64,000 bases of DNA from Verrucomicrobiia bacterium (GTDB lineage: Bacteria > Verrucomicrobiota > Verrucomicrobiia > Verrucomicrobiales > DEV007), in NCBI GenBank assembly GCA_030427505.1, contig JAUICH010000006.1:1-64000 (forward strand), in the 5' to 3' direction. Positions within the stretch are counted from its first letter, which is position 1; each line of letters opens with the position of its first letter. The position numbers were made by a program, and so were the translations under genes. The notes beneath the pieces are model-generated. The model was not told the DNA's origin, made no database searches, and saw only the letters and a program-made list of their open reading frames with translations. This document shows positions 43,169-51,077 of this stretch, piece after piece.

Positions 43169-43630
43169 ATGCCTGAGTTTGACCCATTTGCTTATAAAAC
43201 ATTGAAAGAAATCTATCGTGCCTATGATCGGTACTTTAAAGGATTGGATAGCGAGGGGAAGATATCAGAGGCAACCCTTTTTTCTGATTCAAGAGATCTT
43301 CTTATCAGTAGTAAGGAGATCGTTTGTTCCTATGGCTTAATCTCTGAGGGCTACTATTCAGAGGATGGTTTTCTCGATTTTTTAGAAAACGTCGTTTCTC
43401 TTTTCCGGAGTGATTCTCGAAAGTTGGTTCTAAACCCTGACCTTCTGACCAAAGCGCTCGACTACGATCTGCTTGGAGAGTATTCAGTGTGGGGTAGGTT
43501 TTTCATGGACTATGGGAAAATAGGCAGTCGTAGGGAAATTGCTTTTTCAGCTATTAGTAGTGAGAACTGTGAACGGTTTGCGCCAAAATTATTTGAAATA
43601 TTCGGTGAAAGTTTCAGCGGAGACCAATAG
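43169..43630 (+). CDS. AT-rich hypothetical protein, probably horizontally acquired
   Basis: 153 residues, acidic, no signal or membrane helix. GC content is strikingly low (20 of 60 bases in 43181-43240), while neighbours are near 60 percent. Codon use follows (AAA, TTT, AGA). Helical Tyr/Phe/Asp-rich sequence (YFKGLDSEGKISEATLF). Not recognised; could be an immunity protein or a phage-derived gene. Preceded by a similarly AT-rich 40-base stretch that may carry its promoter. Confidence 0.65.
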   Translation: MPEFDPFAYKTLKEIYRAYDRYFKGLDSEGKISEATLFSDSRDLLISSKEIVCSYGLISEGYYSEDGFLDFLENVVSLFRSDSRKLVLNPDLLTKALDYDLLGEYSVWGRFFMDYGKIGSRREIAFSAISSENCERFAPKLFEIFGESFSGDQ

Positions 43631-43679
43631 GTGAGGAGCGGCGACGGAGTTAGTGAAGTTTTCTCCAGTTTTTTCTTAG

Positions 43680-44486
43680 ATGATCGCTAACATTGCGCTC
43701 CCGGCTTTCTTTCCGCACAGCTTGGCGACGTTTCTGGGGATCTTCGTCATTGCGGCGATTGAGGGGTGGTTTTTGATGCGGGGCTTGAAGCTGCCTTACG
43801 CGGTTTCTTACAGGCATGCGCTGGCGGCGAACTGGCGTTCCACGGTGGCGGGGATTCCGCTGGCGTGGGTCTTGTGGATGGTGGGGTTGGTGCCAGTGGC
43901 ATACGGTGGCGCGGCCTTGGGGATCCAACCGCATCCGGCGGTGGTGTCTACCTTGTTTCAGACGGCTCTTTCCGGTGGGGCCATCCCCACGGAGTGGACG
44001 CTGGTGGGGAGCGCGGGCGCACGGCTGGTGTTGTTGGTTCCTTTCTGTATGGGGTCGGTATGGATCGAGCGGCGCACGTTGAAACGGCGGCTGCCGGATG
44101 GTGACGTTGCGCTCCTTTCAAAGGCGGTGATCCGGGGGAACCTGGCTAGCTATAGCCTGTTCTTAATCCTCGGCGTGGTGGCGCTCTGGGGCGCGATGGT
44201 GAATCTGCCGGAGCAAAGGGCTAGGTTTGAGGAACTCCGGGAGAAGCAGGAGCGGTCCCGCGAGCAGAGGAGTCAATTCCAGGAGGAACCGGGTGGCGAG
44301 GTGGAAGAGGCGGGCTCCGGGCCGCAATGGGAGCGTACCGGTATGGAGAAGACGGGCCTTGATCCGGAAGCGCGGGACGGGCAAAATGAGCGAGCCAAAC
44401 GCGTGGCTAACCATGAGGTAAACGATGGCTCAGTGGCAATGGCAGTTTCTTGGGCATACGCACGGCACCAAGGTGCAGGATCTTGA
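43680..44486 (+). CDS. Hypothetical four-helix membrane protein with charged tail
   Basis: 268 residues. Hydrophobic helices at about 14-34, 54-78, 108-128 and 152-172, then a long Glu/Arg/Gln-rich cytoplasmic tail (EELREKQERSREQRSQFQ). Family not recognised. The last 20 codons overlap the next gene in another frame, so the true end may be slightly earlier or the two are coupled. Confidence 0.6.
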   Translation: MIANIALPAFFPHSLATFLGIFVIAAIEGWFLMRGLKLPYAVSYRHALAANWRSTVAGIPLAWVLWMVGLVPVAYGGAALGIQPHPAVVSTLFQTALSGGAIPTEWTLVGSAGARLVLLVPFCMGSVWIERRTLKRRLPDGDVALLSKAVIRGNLASYSLFLILGVVALWGAMVNLPEQRARFEELREKQERSREQRSQFQEEPGGEVEEAGSGPQWERTGMEKTGLDPEARDGQNERAKRVANHEVNDGSVAMAVSWAYARHQGAGS

Positions 44487-44730
44487 GGAAGCGTTGCGCT
44501 GTGCGGTGGGGTCTGCCCGTATGGCTGAAGAAAATGAGATACCGAAACGGCTGAGGGCCATTAAACAACTGGCGGTCCGGCTGCTGTCGGCGAGGATCAA
44601 GTTGCTGAAGTCTCGGGGATCGACCAAGGTGGAAGACGTTCGCGAGGCCGGGATTGAGGCGATCCTTGAGGAGTTTGGGCTGGAGTCGATATTCGAGGGA
44701 CGGGCTGGCGGGGAGGGTCAGGCGAAGTGA
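44425..44730 (+). CDS. Small conserved-looking hypothetical protein
   Basis: 101 residues, soluble, helical. Begins MAQWQWQFLGHTHGTKVQD and continues with two amphipathic helices (RLRAIKQLAVRLLSARIKLL and EAGIEAILEEFGLESIF). Overlaps the preceding gene by 62 bases in a different frame. Composition and codon use look like a real protein; no family is recognised. Confidence 0.55.
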   Translation: MAQWQWQFLGHTHGTKVQDLEEALRCAVGSARMAEENEIPKRLRAIKQLAVRLLSARIKLLKSRGSTKVEDVREAGIEAILEEFGLESIFEGRAGGEGQAK

Positions 44731-44757
44731 GTTGACATGGGTGTTTGTTGAGTAGGC

Positions 44758-45207
44758 TTGGCGTTTCTGTTGGCGGGCTGTCTGATGAGTTGTGATAGGG
44801 GTGTCACGGCGTGTTCGGACACGCCTTTGGGCCGGGCGGTGGCGGTGAAGCGCTTGGACCTTCCGTTGCGGCCTTCGGCTCACGCGGTTTATTTCCTGGA
44901 CTGAGCGGATGGGTTGCAGGATCTGGAGCGGTATGTCCGGTTTGACCTGGCGCCGGGGGAACTGGACGCGGCGGTGACGGCCTTGGTGGCCGGGAACAAC
45001 CGGGCCTACGGGCGTACCCTGGCATATCCGCGGGTAGCGGTCTCTGCCGCGGACTTTCCGCCGCCGCGTCCGGACTTCCTGCCGATGGCGTGGCGGGACC
45101 CGGGCTCGGTGACGGCTGGTTATTTTCGTGGGGAGGGGGAGCCGTTTGCCTGGCGCATCCTGGTGGATGAGGGGCGGTCGCGGATTTATCTCTACCAGGG
45201 CGATTGA
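44758..45207 (+). pseudogene. Lipoprotein gene interrupted by an in-frame TGA
   Basis: From TTG 44758 the frame reads AFLLAGCLMSCDRG (lipobox LLAGC) and RAVAVKRLDLPLRP, then HAVYFLD. Then TGA at 44902-44904, then without a frame change ADGLQDLERYVRFDLAPGE, to a stop at 45207. If the TGA were TGG the product would be a lipoprotein of about 149 residues. A protein starting at TTG 44914 alone would lack export signals. Family unknown. The stop could be a true mutation or an error. Confidence 0.65.
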
Positions 45208-45319
45208 AGGGGGGAGGGGCGTGGCTTTTTGCTTTGAATCCGGGGGATGGTTTGGCTAGCGTTCTTATGGAGCGCGGGGCGTCTGGTATCGCGTTTCTTT
45301 TTATCGTTCTTTAGTGAAT

Positions 45320-45772
45320 ATGTTAGACAAGCTCTTTCCGAAAATGGACTGGTTCCCGAGTTGGGTGGGGAGGTTTTTCTGGGTGCCGTTGGCGGCTGGT
45401 TGCGCGGCGTTGCCGGGAGGCGGGGCTGCCGGTTCCGCGCCACTGGGGGCTTCGGGGATGGTGGTAGACACACTGCTGAAGACGGAATTGGAAGGAGTGG
45501 ATGACACGGAGGTAGTGGTGACGTATGCGGAGTTTCCGCCGCACACCACGCTGCCGAAGCACTGGCACCCGGGGGAGGAGTTTGCCTATGTGCTGGAGGG
45601 CTCCGCCACGCTGTGGCAGGAGGGTAAGCCGGACACCCTGACCAAGAAGGGGGACGTGGTGAAGGTGCCGCCAAAGCAGGTGCACACGGCCATCACGGGG
45701 GACGAGGGGGTGAAGCTGGTGATCTTCCGCGTGCAAGAAAAGGGCCAGCCGGAACGGGTGCTGGTGGAGTAA
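45320..45772 (+). CDS. Exported cupin-domain protein
   Basis: 150 residues. N-terminal hydrophobic signal with a possible lipobox LAAGC (about 24-28). The cupin barrel has both motifs: KHWHPGEEFAYVLEGSATLW (His-x-His, Glu, Gly) and GDVVKVPPKQVHTA (second His). Metal binding is therefore expected. Small single cupins of this kind act as enzymes or ligand binders; the substrate is unknown. The ATG at 45320 is preferred over GTG 45314. Confidence 0.8.
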   Translation: MLDKLFPKMDWFPSWVGRFFWVPLAAGCAALPGGGAAGSAPLGASGMVVDTLLKTELEGVDDTEVVVTYAEFPPHTTLPKHWHPGEEFAYVLEGSATLWQEGKPDTLTKKGDVVKVPPKQVHTAITGDEGVKLVIFRVQEKGQPERVLVE

Positions 45773-45867
45773 GGTGGGCTCGCCTATGAGGCGATGGCTG
45801 GAACGGGTATTGGGCGTGGTATGGGTGGTGGCGCCGGAGCCTGGTTGGCGGATGAGCGAGTCAGAAA

Positions 45868-46332
45868 TTGAATGACGTATTCCGGTTGCGGTTACTTTTC
45901 AGTTCGGTGACACCTGAGCCTTTCTTCGCCAATTCCGATGATTTCAGCTTCGATGATCTGAGTGGTCAAAGATTGACGGATCTTATTGGGATCCGTTGGG
46001 GAGACTGCCCTGAGAATGTATTCGATGTCGTGTTGCTTAAGACGGATGGTTCGCCGTATTGGAATCGAATTTATCTGGATGCGGGAATTGGGTTCTGGGC
46101 CCAGGTTTCGAAATCGGATGCTCTGAGGGAAGCAGGCGAAGGAGTGTGTGTAGACTTGGGTAGAAAACTAGATCTAATAAAGGAATTGGTAGGTATTGCG
46201 GTCTGCCAGGAAAACTGTGATCTGAAAGCCAGTCAGATTGAGGTGGAAATAGGTAACTGCATTGTTTGTTTGGAGCCCTTCTGGTTGGAAGGAGTTGAGG
46301 CGAGCAAGGTTTCGAAAAAGAGAGAGCGTTGA
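45868..46332 (+). CDS. Hypothetical protein
   Basis: 154 residues from a TTG start, the only start that uses the whole open frame. Soluble, acidic, with a Cys-rich second half (AVCQENCDLKA, NCIVCLEPFW). GC content (29 of 60 in 45901-45960) is lower than its surroundings. Not recognised. It resembles in style the other orphan hypotheticals at 42-44 kb. Confidence 0.55.
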   Translation: MNDVFRLRLLFSSVTPEPFFANSDDFSFDDLSGQRLTDLIGIRWGDCPENVFDVVLLKTDGSPYWNRIYLDAGIGFWAQVSKSDALREAGEGVCVDLGRKLDLIKELVGIAVCQENCDLKASQIEVEIGNCIVCLEPFWLEGVEASKVSKKRER

Positions 46333-46407
46333 TGCTGGTCAAGAAGGAAGGGAATTGACTCCGGGGGGATTTTCCTGAAGAAAGGCGTCGGATCTTTTTT
46401 TATCCGC

Positions 46408-47028
46408 ATGGAGCGTCATTCTCACCTAGGCCGTTTTGTCTCGGATGTTGCATTCTTTGCGGCTCTGACGCTGTGCCTGAGTGTGGAATGTCCCGCCGAG
46501 AACGGCGCCGATGCTCGGAAAGAACTTCAACCAATAAAGATGACGATGGCAGAAGCGCAGAAACTTTTCGACGCCCTGGAGGGAACGTGGGAAGGCACCT
46601 CGAAGATCTGGCTGGAGCCGGGGAAGTTGTATAACGACTCACCGATCCGGGGAACGTTCGAACGCGTGCTGAACGGGAATTTTCTGCGGCACACTTACGC
46701 GAGCGGCCTGGTGTTTGAGGGGGTGAAGCACCGGGGGGAGGAGACGCTGTCGTTTTCCCCTGAGAGTGAGGCTTTTGAGGTGGCGTGGATCGATACGTTT
46801 CACATGGCCCACGGCATCATGCATTCCACCGGGAGCGCCAGCGAGGGCGGCTTTACGGTGAAGGGCAGCTATGGGGCGGGGCCGGACAATCCGCCCTGGG
46901 GCTGGCGGACAGTATACCAGGTGGCGGACGAAGATCACCTGACGATTACCGCGTATAATGTGACCCCGGACGGGCAGGAGGCGAAGGCGGTGGCGATTGA
47001 GTATGCGCGGGTCGCGGAAAATGACTAG
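46408..47028 (+). CDS. Secreted DUF1579-like protein
   Basis: 206 residues. N-terminal signal (about 1-28). Typical start of this calycin-like group: LFDALEGTWEGTSKIW, then RGTFERVLNGNFLRHTY, FEGVKHRGEETLSF, FEVAWIDTFHMAHGI and a final VAIEYARV. Family members are small beta-barrels of unknown ligand. Single gene; no operon partner is obvious. Confidence 0.7.
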   Translation: MERHSHLGRFVSDVAFFAALTLCLSVECPAENGADARKELQPIKMTMAEAQKLFDALEGTWEGTSKIWLEPGKLYNDSPIRGTFERVLNGNFLRHTYASGLVFEGVKHRGEETLSFSPESEAFEVAWIDTFHMAHGIMHSTGSASEGGFTVKGSYGAGPDNPPWGWRTVYQVADEDHLTITAYNVTPDGQEAKAVAIEYARVAEND

Positions 47029-47100
47029 CCCCAGTGTCTTGGCGGATTTGAAAACGGTACGGCAACAGGAAGTCGATGGAATGGTATTCATGGAGATTGA

Positions 47101-47640
47101 ATGAAAAGTGAATGGACATTCGAACCCACCTATATTTCCAGACAGAAGGTGATGAGACCGGTTACCCCCGCGGATCACGAGGCGGTTGCGAAGCTGCTGG
47201 ATGAGGCGTTTGCGCCGAGTCGCTATGAATCGGCGCTGGTGGCGCGGCTGCGGGAGCGGGAAAAACCGGTCCGCGAGTGGGTAATGGCGGAGGGGGACGA
47301 AAATGAGGGCGGTGGTCTGGCTGGGTACGTCTGTTATACACGGGCTTTTCGGGGAGACGAGGTGATTGGTTACCACATGGCGCCGGTGGCGGTGCGGGCG
47401 GATTTGCGGAAGCAGGGCATTGGCAGCGCGCTCATACGCGAAAGCCTGAAACAGGTGGGGGATGGCGAAGGGCCGGTATTTGTCCTGGGCGACCCCCGGT
47501 ACTACCGGCGGTTCGGGTTCGCGCGCGTTGAAAGCCCGGTTTGCCCCTTTGACCCGGGGAACGAACATTTCATGGCTCTGCGCTGGACGGAGGGCCCGGC
47601 CTTTACCGTAGGGTATGAGGAGGAGTTCGGCGAGGAGTGA
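47101..47640 (+). CDS. GNAT-family N-acetyltransferase (YhbS-like)
   Basis: 179 residues. GNAT fold with the acetyl-CoA loop in VRADLRKQGIGSALIRESL, followed by GPVFVLGDPRYYRRFGFARV. This last block is typical of the YhbS-like subgroup. It would transfer an acetyl group from acetyl-CoA to an unknown small molecule or protein in the cytoplasm. The ATG at 47101 follows GGAGATTGA, a usable ribosome site. Confidence 0.85.
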   Translation: MKSEWTFEPTYISRQKVMRPVTPADHEAVAKLLDEAFAPSRYESALVARLREREKPVREWVMAEGDENEGGGLAGYVCYTRAFRGDEVIGYHMAPVAVRADLRKQGIGSALIRESLKQVGDGEGPVFVLGDPRYYRRFGFARVESPVCPFDPGNEHFMALRWTEGPAFTVGYEEEFGEE

Positions 47641-47786
47641 CTGGCTGCGTGAGCCTGGTGGCGTGGGGATTTGCCGGTCCCCGTAGAGTGGGTAGGGGGG
47701 CGCTCGTTCACCCGACAGTTTACGGGTCGAAGAGATCGGAAATGGTGTTTGATGCCGCGAAGCGGCCTTTGTTAGCGTGGTAGCTG

Positions 47787-49010
47787 ATGCGTGCCCCCAT
47801 TGTGCCGCCAATACTTGTCTCACGGGTTTCCTTCCTGATCTGGGCGCTGATTCTCCCGGCGTTTGTGGAGGTGCGAGCCCAGTCGCCGTTGAAGCCTCCG
47901 GATCTGCCTTCTGAGGAGCCTTTTGCCGTGGCTACCGTGCTTCGCGATCCGGCGGCTTTGAACGGAGCGCACGATGTGGAGTTGTCGCCGGATGGCACGC
48001 TTGCTTATGTCGCGGGGAAGGGTGGGGCGTTTACGGTGGTGGACGTGACGCACCCGGCGGAACCGGAAATTTTGTGGTTTCGTCAGGACAGGGGCTACCT
48101 GACGGACTCGGAAACGGTCCTCGTGGGGCCGGAGGCGGGGAGGGTTTTTCTGGGGACGGATGATTTTCTTTCGGTGGATGTTTCGGAGCCCCGGCAGGGG
48201 AGGTTCGACGCCCGGCTGCGAGAGGCCGCGTCCATCCAGACCATCAATGGCATGGCGCGGCGGGGAAACATCATCGTGGCGGCGAATAAGGAGGGGCTCT
48301 TGAATGCCTTTGAGGTTTCGGATCCGGCGGCGCCCCGGCTGGCGGGGGTGCTGCGGACGCGGGAGGGCTTCGGTATCGACTATCCGCATGACGTGGATCT
48401 TTCCGGTCCGTATGGGGTGGTGGTGGATCCCAACAAGTTTGGCGCCGGTCCGGGCCGTTTGGCACTGTTTCGCCTTTTTGGCGGGGCGGATGGGGCGGAG
48501 CTGCTGCCGGAGGGCGAGTGGGAGCTGACGGGTAAGCTGGAAAGCGAGGTCTTGACGGGTGCGAATCGTGTCCAGGTGGGCCCTGCTGGATGGCGCGGGC
48601 GTTATGCTTTTGTGGGGGGCAGCTATTCGCCGGCGATCAGTGGCGGCGCCCCCATGGCGAAGGGGGCGGTCGTGGACCTGGCGGATCCCGCGGCGCCTCG
48701 CCTGGTGGCCACGGTCGATTTTCCGGACGCGCGCGGGCCTAATGGCCTGACCCTGGCCGGTCCGGAGGGGCGGGTCTGGTTCCTGGCTGGGGGGCAGACG
48801 ATTCTGGCCTGTGACCTAACCGACCCCACACAGCCGAGACCGGTCGCCGTCTTTACCTCGGCGAAGGCCTTTCCCACGCCGGATGACAACGCGCACGACC
48901 TAGTCTACCGGGATGGCCACCTCTACGTCACCAGCCAGGGGGATGACGCGCTGGTGATTCTGCGCGTGGTGGATGAGGGGCTCCTGGAGTTGCTGGGGAG
49001 GGGAGGGTGA
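47787..49010 (+). CDS. Secreted LVIVD-repeat beta-propeller protein
   Basis: 407 residues. Signal peptide (about 1-31, ending VRAQ). Repeats of the type HDVELSPDGTLAYVAGKGGAF, ..VVDVTHPAEPEIL.. and ..FEVSDPAAPRLAG.. and ..VDLADPAAPRLVAT.. form a beta-propeller. No catalytic residues are evident; such proteins often bind partners at the surface. Stands alone, with the upstream 147 bases free. Confidence 0.78.
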   Translation: MRAPIVPPILVSRVSFLIWALILPAFVEVRAQSPLKPPDLPSEEPFAVATVLRDPAALNGAHDVELSPDGTLAYVAGKGGAFTVVDVTHPAEPEILWFRQDRGYLTDSETVLVGPEAGRVFLGTDDFLSVDVSEPRQGRFDARLREAASIQTINGMARRGNIIVAANKEGLLNAFEVSDPAAPRLAGVLRTREGFGIDYPHDVDLSGPYGVVVDPNKFGAGPGRLALFRLFGGADGAELLPEGEWELTGKLESEVLTGANRVQVGPAGWRGRYAFVGGSYSPAISGGAPMAKGAVVDLADPAAPRLVATVDFPDARGPNGLTLAGPEGRVWFLAGGQTILACDLTDPTQPRPVAVFTSAKAFPTPDDNAHDLVYRDGHLYVTSQGDDALVILRVVDEGLLELLGRGG

Positions 49011-49327
49011 CAGAGTCGAGAGGGGTGTGTGAATTCATTCCTTATCTGCTAAGAAATAATATGCGGGAATACGAATACGTGAGGAAGCGCGGACTTCGTT
49101 TTGAAGGGGGAGTTTCCCGCACGAACGAAGGCGGATGAGGTGGCGGCGGTTATCGCGCGGATAAATGAGCGTTGGAGCAAGATGGAGCTGACTCGTCCGT
49201 GGGGGAGGACCGATTGACGAGGGCTGGTCTGGGTTGTGACGCGTTTTTGGCTTGGCAAACGCTGTAAGGCCTGACTTATTCCGAACTCTTGGTCCCGAAA
49301 AATTGAGACGGGATGAAGGGACAATCG
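49011..49327. other. Intergenic stretch with a possible coding remnant
   Basis: Mostly nothing recognisable. Around 49088-49216 one plus frame reads ADEVAAVIARINERWSKM without a start, as if it were the end of a lost gene; this is weak. Confidence 0.3.
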
Positions 49328-49864
49328 ATGAAAAACAGCTGTATCACCATGGTGCTCTTGGCTGCCGCCTTTTGGCCGCTGGCCGCTCTATCTGAGACAT
49401 ACTTCAATCAGGAACATGAGTTTTCGATTGAGTTTCCCGAGGGGTGGACGGTGAAGGGCTCGATGAATCCGGAGACGATCATCAAGGCGGTGTACCGGGA
49501 CGAGCAGGATCGTATCGCCCAAGTCACGATCGCGGCCTACGAACTGCCGTTCGAAGTTTCTGAAACGGAAGCCAATACGCTGACGGCGGACGATATGTGG
49601 GAGGGGCTGAAGAACCAGTTTGCGGACTTTCGCATCAAACGCCACGGTTCTGGAACCACCAAGATCCGGTCCCGCCGGGTGGTGTGGAATTTTGTGGAGG
49701 TCATGGACCCGCCCCAGGCGAAGATGGTGGGAAAACACTACAACTTCATTCGCGGGAGGTACCTGTATCGCGTCTCGGCGATGGCGGATTCCGGAATGAA
49801 CTTCTACAAGGAGGTGCTGCCGAAGATGGAGGCGGCGATTGCCACGCTGGCGTTTGGTTTGTGA
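49328..49864 (+). CDS. Secreted PsbP/DcrB-like hypothetical protein
   Basis: 178 residues from the ATG at 49328 (MKNSC start; an ATG five codons earlier is possible). Signal peptide (about 1-22, ending ALSE). The mature part YFNQEHEFSIEFPEGWTVKG, KHYNFIRGRYLYRVSAMA and KEVLPKMEAAIATLAF follows the layout of PsbP/DcrB-type domains, which pack a beta-sheet on helices. Role unknown. Confidence 0.68.
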   Translation: MKNSCITMVLLAAAFWPLAALSETYFNQEHEFSIEFPEGWTVKGSMNPETIIKAVYRDEQDRIAQVTIAAYELPFEVSETEANTLTADDMWEGLKNQFADFRIKRHGSGTTKIRSRRVVWNFVEVMDPPQAKMVGKHYNFIRGRYLYRVSAMADSGMNFYKEVLPKMEAAIATLAFGL

Positions 49865-50046
49865 AGTTTCCGGTCACTTTCCGAGGCCGCCGCGCTGGGA
49901 CGTGACGGGGGAGGGGCGGCCGGATGAAAGGCTTTCCGGCGAGGCTTGACTCCGGGGAGAGGTATCGGGCAGATTGTGTGGGCACCCTAACTTTCCCACC
50001 AAGTGGGAGTAGGGGAATATGAAACCACCCACAGAGAAAAGACCTC

Positions 50047-50247
50047 ATGGCTTGTCCGATTTGTAAGAACCTGTTTTCCAAGAAATTATTCACCTGCCCG
50101 GAGTGCGGGGATGTCCGCTGCGAGAGCAACCGGTGCACGGGACGGACGGGGAAGGCGTACCCCTTTTCGGCGCGGGCTGGGGGAAAGTGTTCGGCCTGCC
50201 AGCAAGAGGGGCGCTCGTTTCCGGGGAAGTATCTTCAGTCGAAGTGA
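50047..50247 (+). CDS. Small zinc-ribbon protein
   Basis: 66 residues. CPIC near the start, CPEC at 17-20, and two more Cys in KCSACQ give two to three CxxC knuckles for zinc binding. Basic overall. Probably a small nucleic-acid or protein-binding factor; no family can be named. Sits 46 bases before the GNAT gene. Confidence 0.65.
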   Translation: MACPICKNLFSKKLFTCPECGDVRCESNRCTGRTGKAYPFSARAGGKCSACQQEGRSFPGKYLQSK

Positions 50248-50293
50248 TAGGTTTTACCGGTCGCTCAGGAGGGGTGGGGTGTTGGATCCAGCC

Positions 50294-50872
50294 ATGAGCA
50301 TCCGGAAGTATCAGTCGGGCGATCATGAGGCCATCGCGGAGATTTTCACGCGGGCGGTGCATGAGGTGGCGTGCGAGGCGTACACGCCGGCGCAGTGCCG
50401 GGCGTGGTCGGAGAAGCGGCCGGACCCGGAGCACTGGGAACAGCGCTGCGCGGCGAAGCAGCCTTTGGTGTTTGTGAGCGCGGGACAGGTGGCGGGCTTC
50501 CTGGAACTGGACCCGGACGGTCACATCGACTGCCTGTATGTACACCCCAGGGAAGTAAGAAAGGGTATCGCTTCCGCCTTGATCGATCACGCGGTCCGGA
50601 CCTGCGCGGAAGCGAGCCTGACCAGGGTGTTCGTCGAGGCTTCCCTCTGCGCCCGCCTGCTATTTGAGAAGAAGGGCTTCCGCGTGGTGGAGGAGCGGGT
50701 GGTGGAACTCGGCGGGGAAAAGCTGGTGAACTTTGCGATGGAGTTGAGGCTGGGGGACGGTAGCCTGCGGGACGGTCCGGCGCCGGACTGGTGGAGAGGG
50801 GATTCGGGAGGCGGAGCCGAGGACCAAGGAAGTTTTGGGTCGAGAGGGGCGTCAACGTCGTGCCATTTTTGA
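50294..50872 (+). CDS. GNAT-family N-acetyltransferase
   Basis: 192 residues from the ATG at 50294. GNAT layout: MSIRKYQSGDHEAIAEIFTR, CLYVHPREVRKGIASALI (acetyl-CoA loop), then FVEASLCARLLFEKKGFRVV, which is the usual closing strand pair. A Gly/Asp-rich tail of about 35 residues after the domain is not part of the fold and may be read-through of non-conserved DNA. Substrate unknown. Confidence 0.82.
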   Translation: MSIRKYQSGDHEAIAEIFTRAVHEVACEAYTPAQCRAWSEKRPDPEHWEQRCAAKQPLVFVSAGQVAGFLELDPDGHIDCLYVHPREVRKGIASALIDHAVRTCAEASLTRVFVEASLCARLLFEKKGFRVVEERVVELGGEKLVNFAMELRLGDGSLRDGPAPDWWRGDSGGGAEDQGSFGSRGASTSCHF

Positions 50873-51077
50873 CTGGCCCAAATGCCCTCCCGAAACTGGC
50901 GTCATAGCGTGCTGTCCTGGGAATGGACATTTGTCGCGGGAGGAGCGATCATTCTTTTTCGCGTCATTCGAACCCCGGCTGGCTGGTGGGCCCTTTCTTT
51001 AGAACGAGAGGGCTACCGGACCGGCCTAACATTCGCCCCCTAAACCGAGTCATTCACCTTTTCCCCCCGCGAACCCC

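Noticed and set aside
33296-45207. TGA read as tryptophan (two broken genes have TGA where Trp would fit)
   Set aside because: Intact genes throughout the window stop cleanly at TGA and use TGG for Trp; the other lesions are TAG, TAA or frameshifts, so recoding does not explain them.
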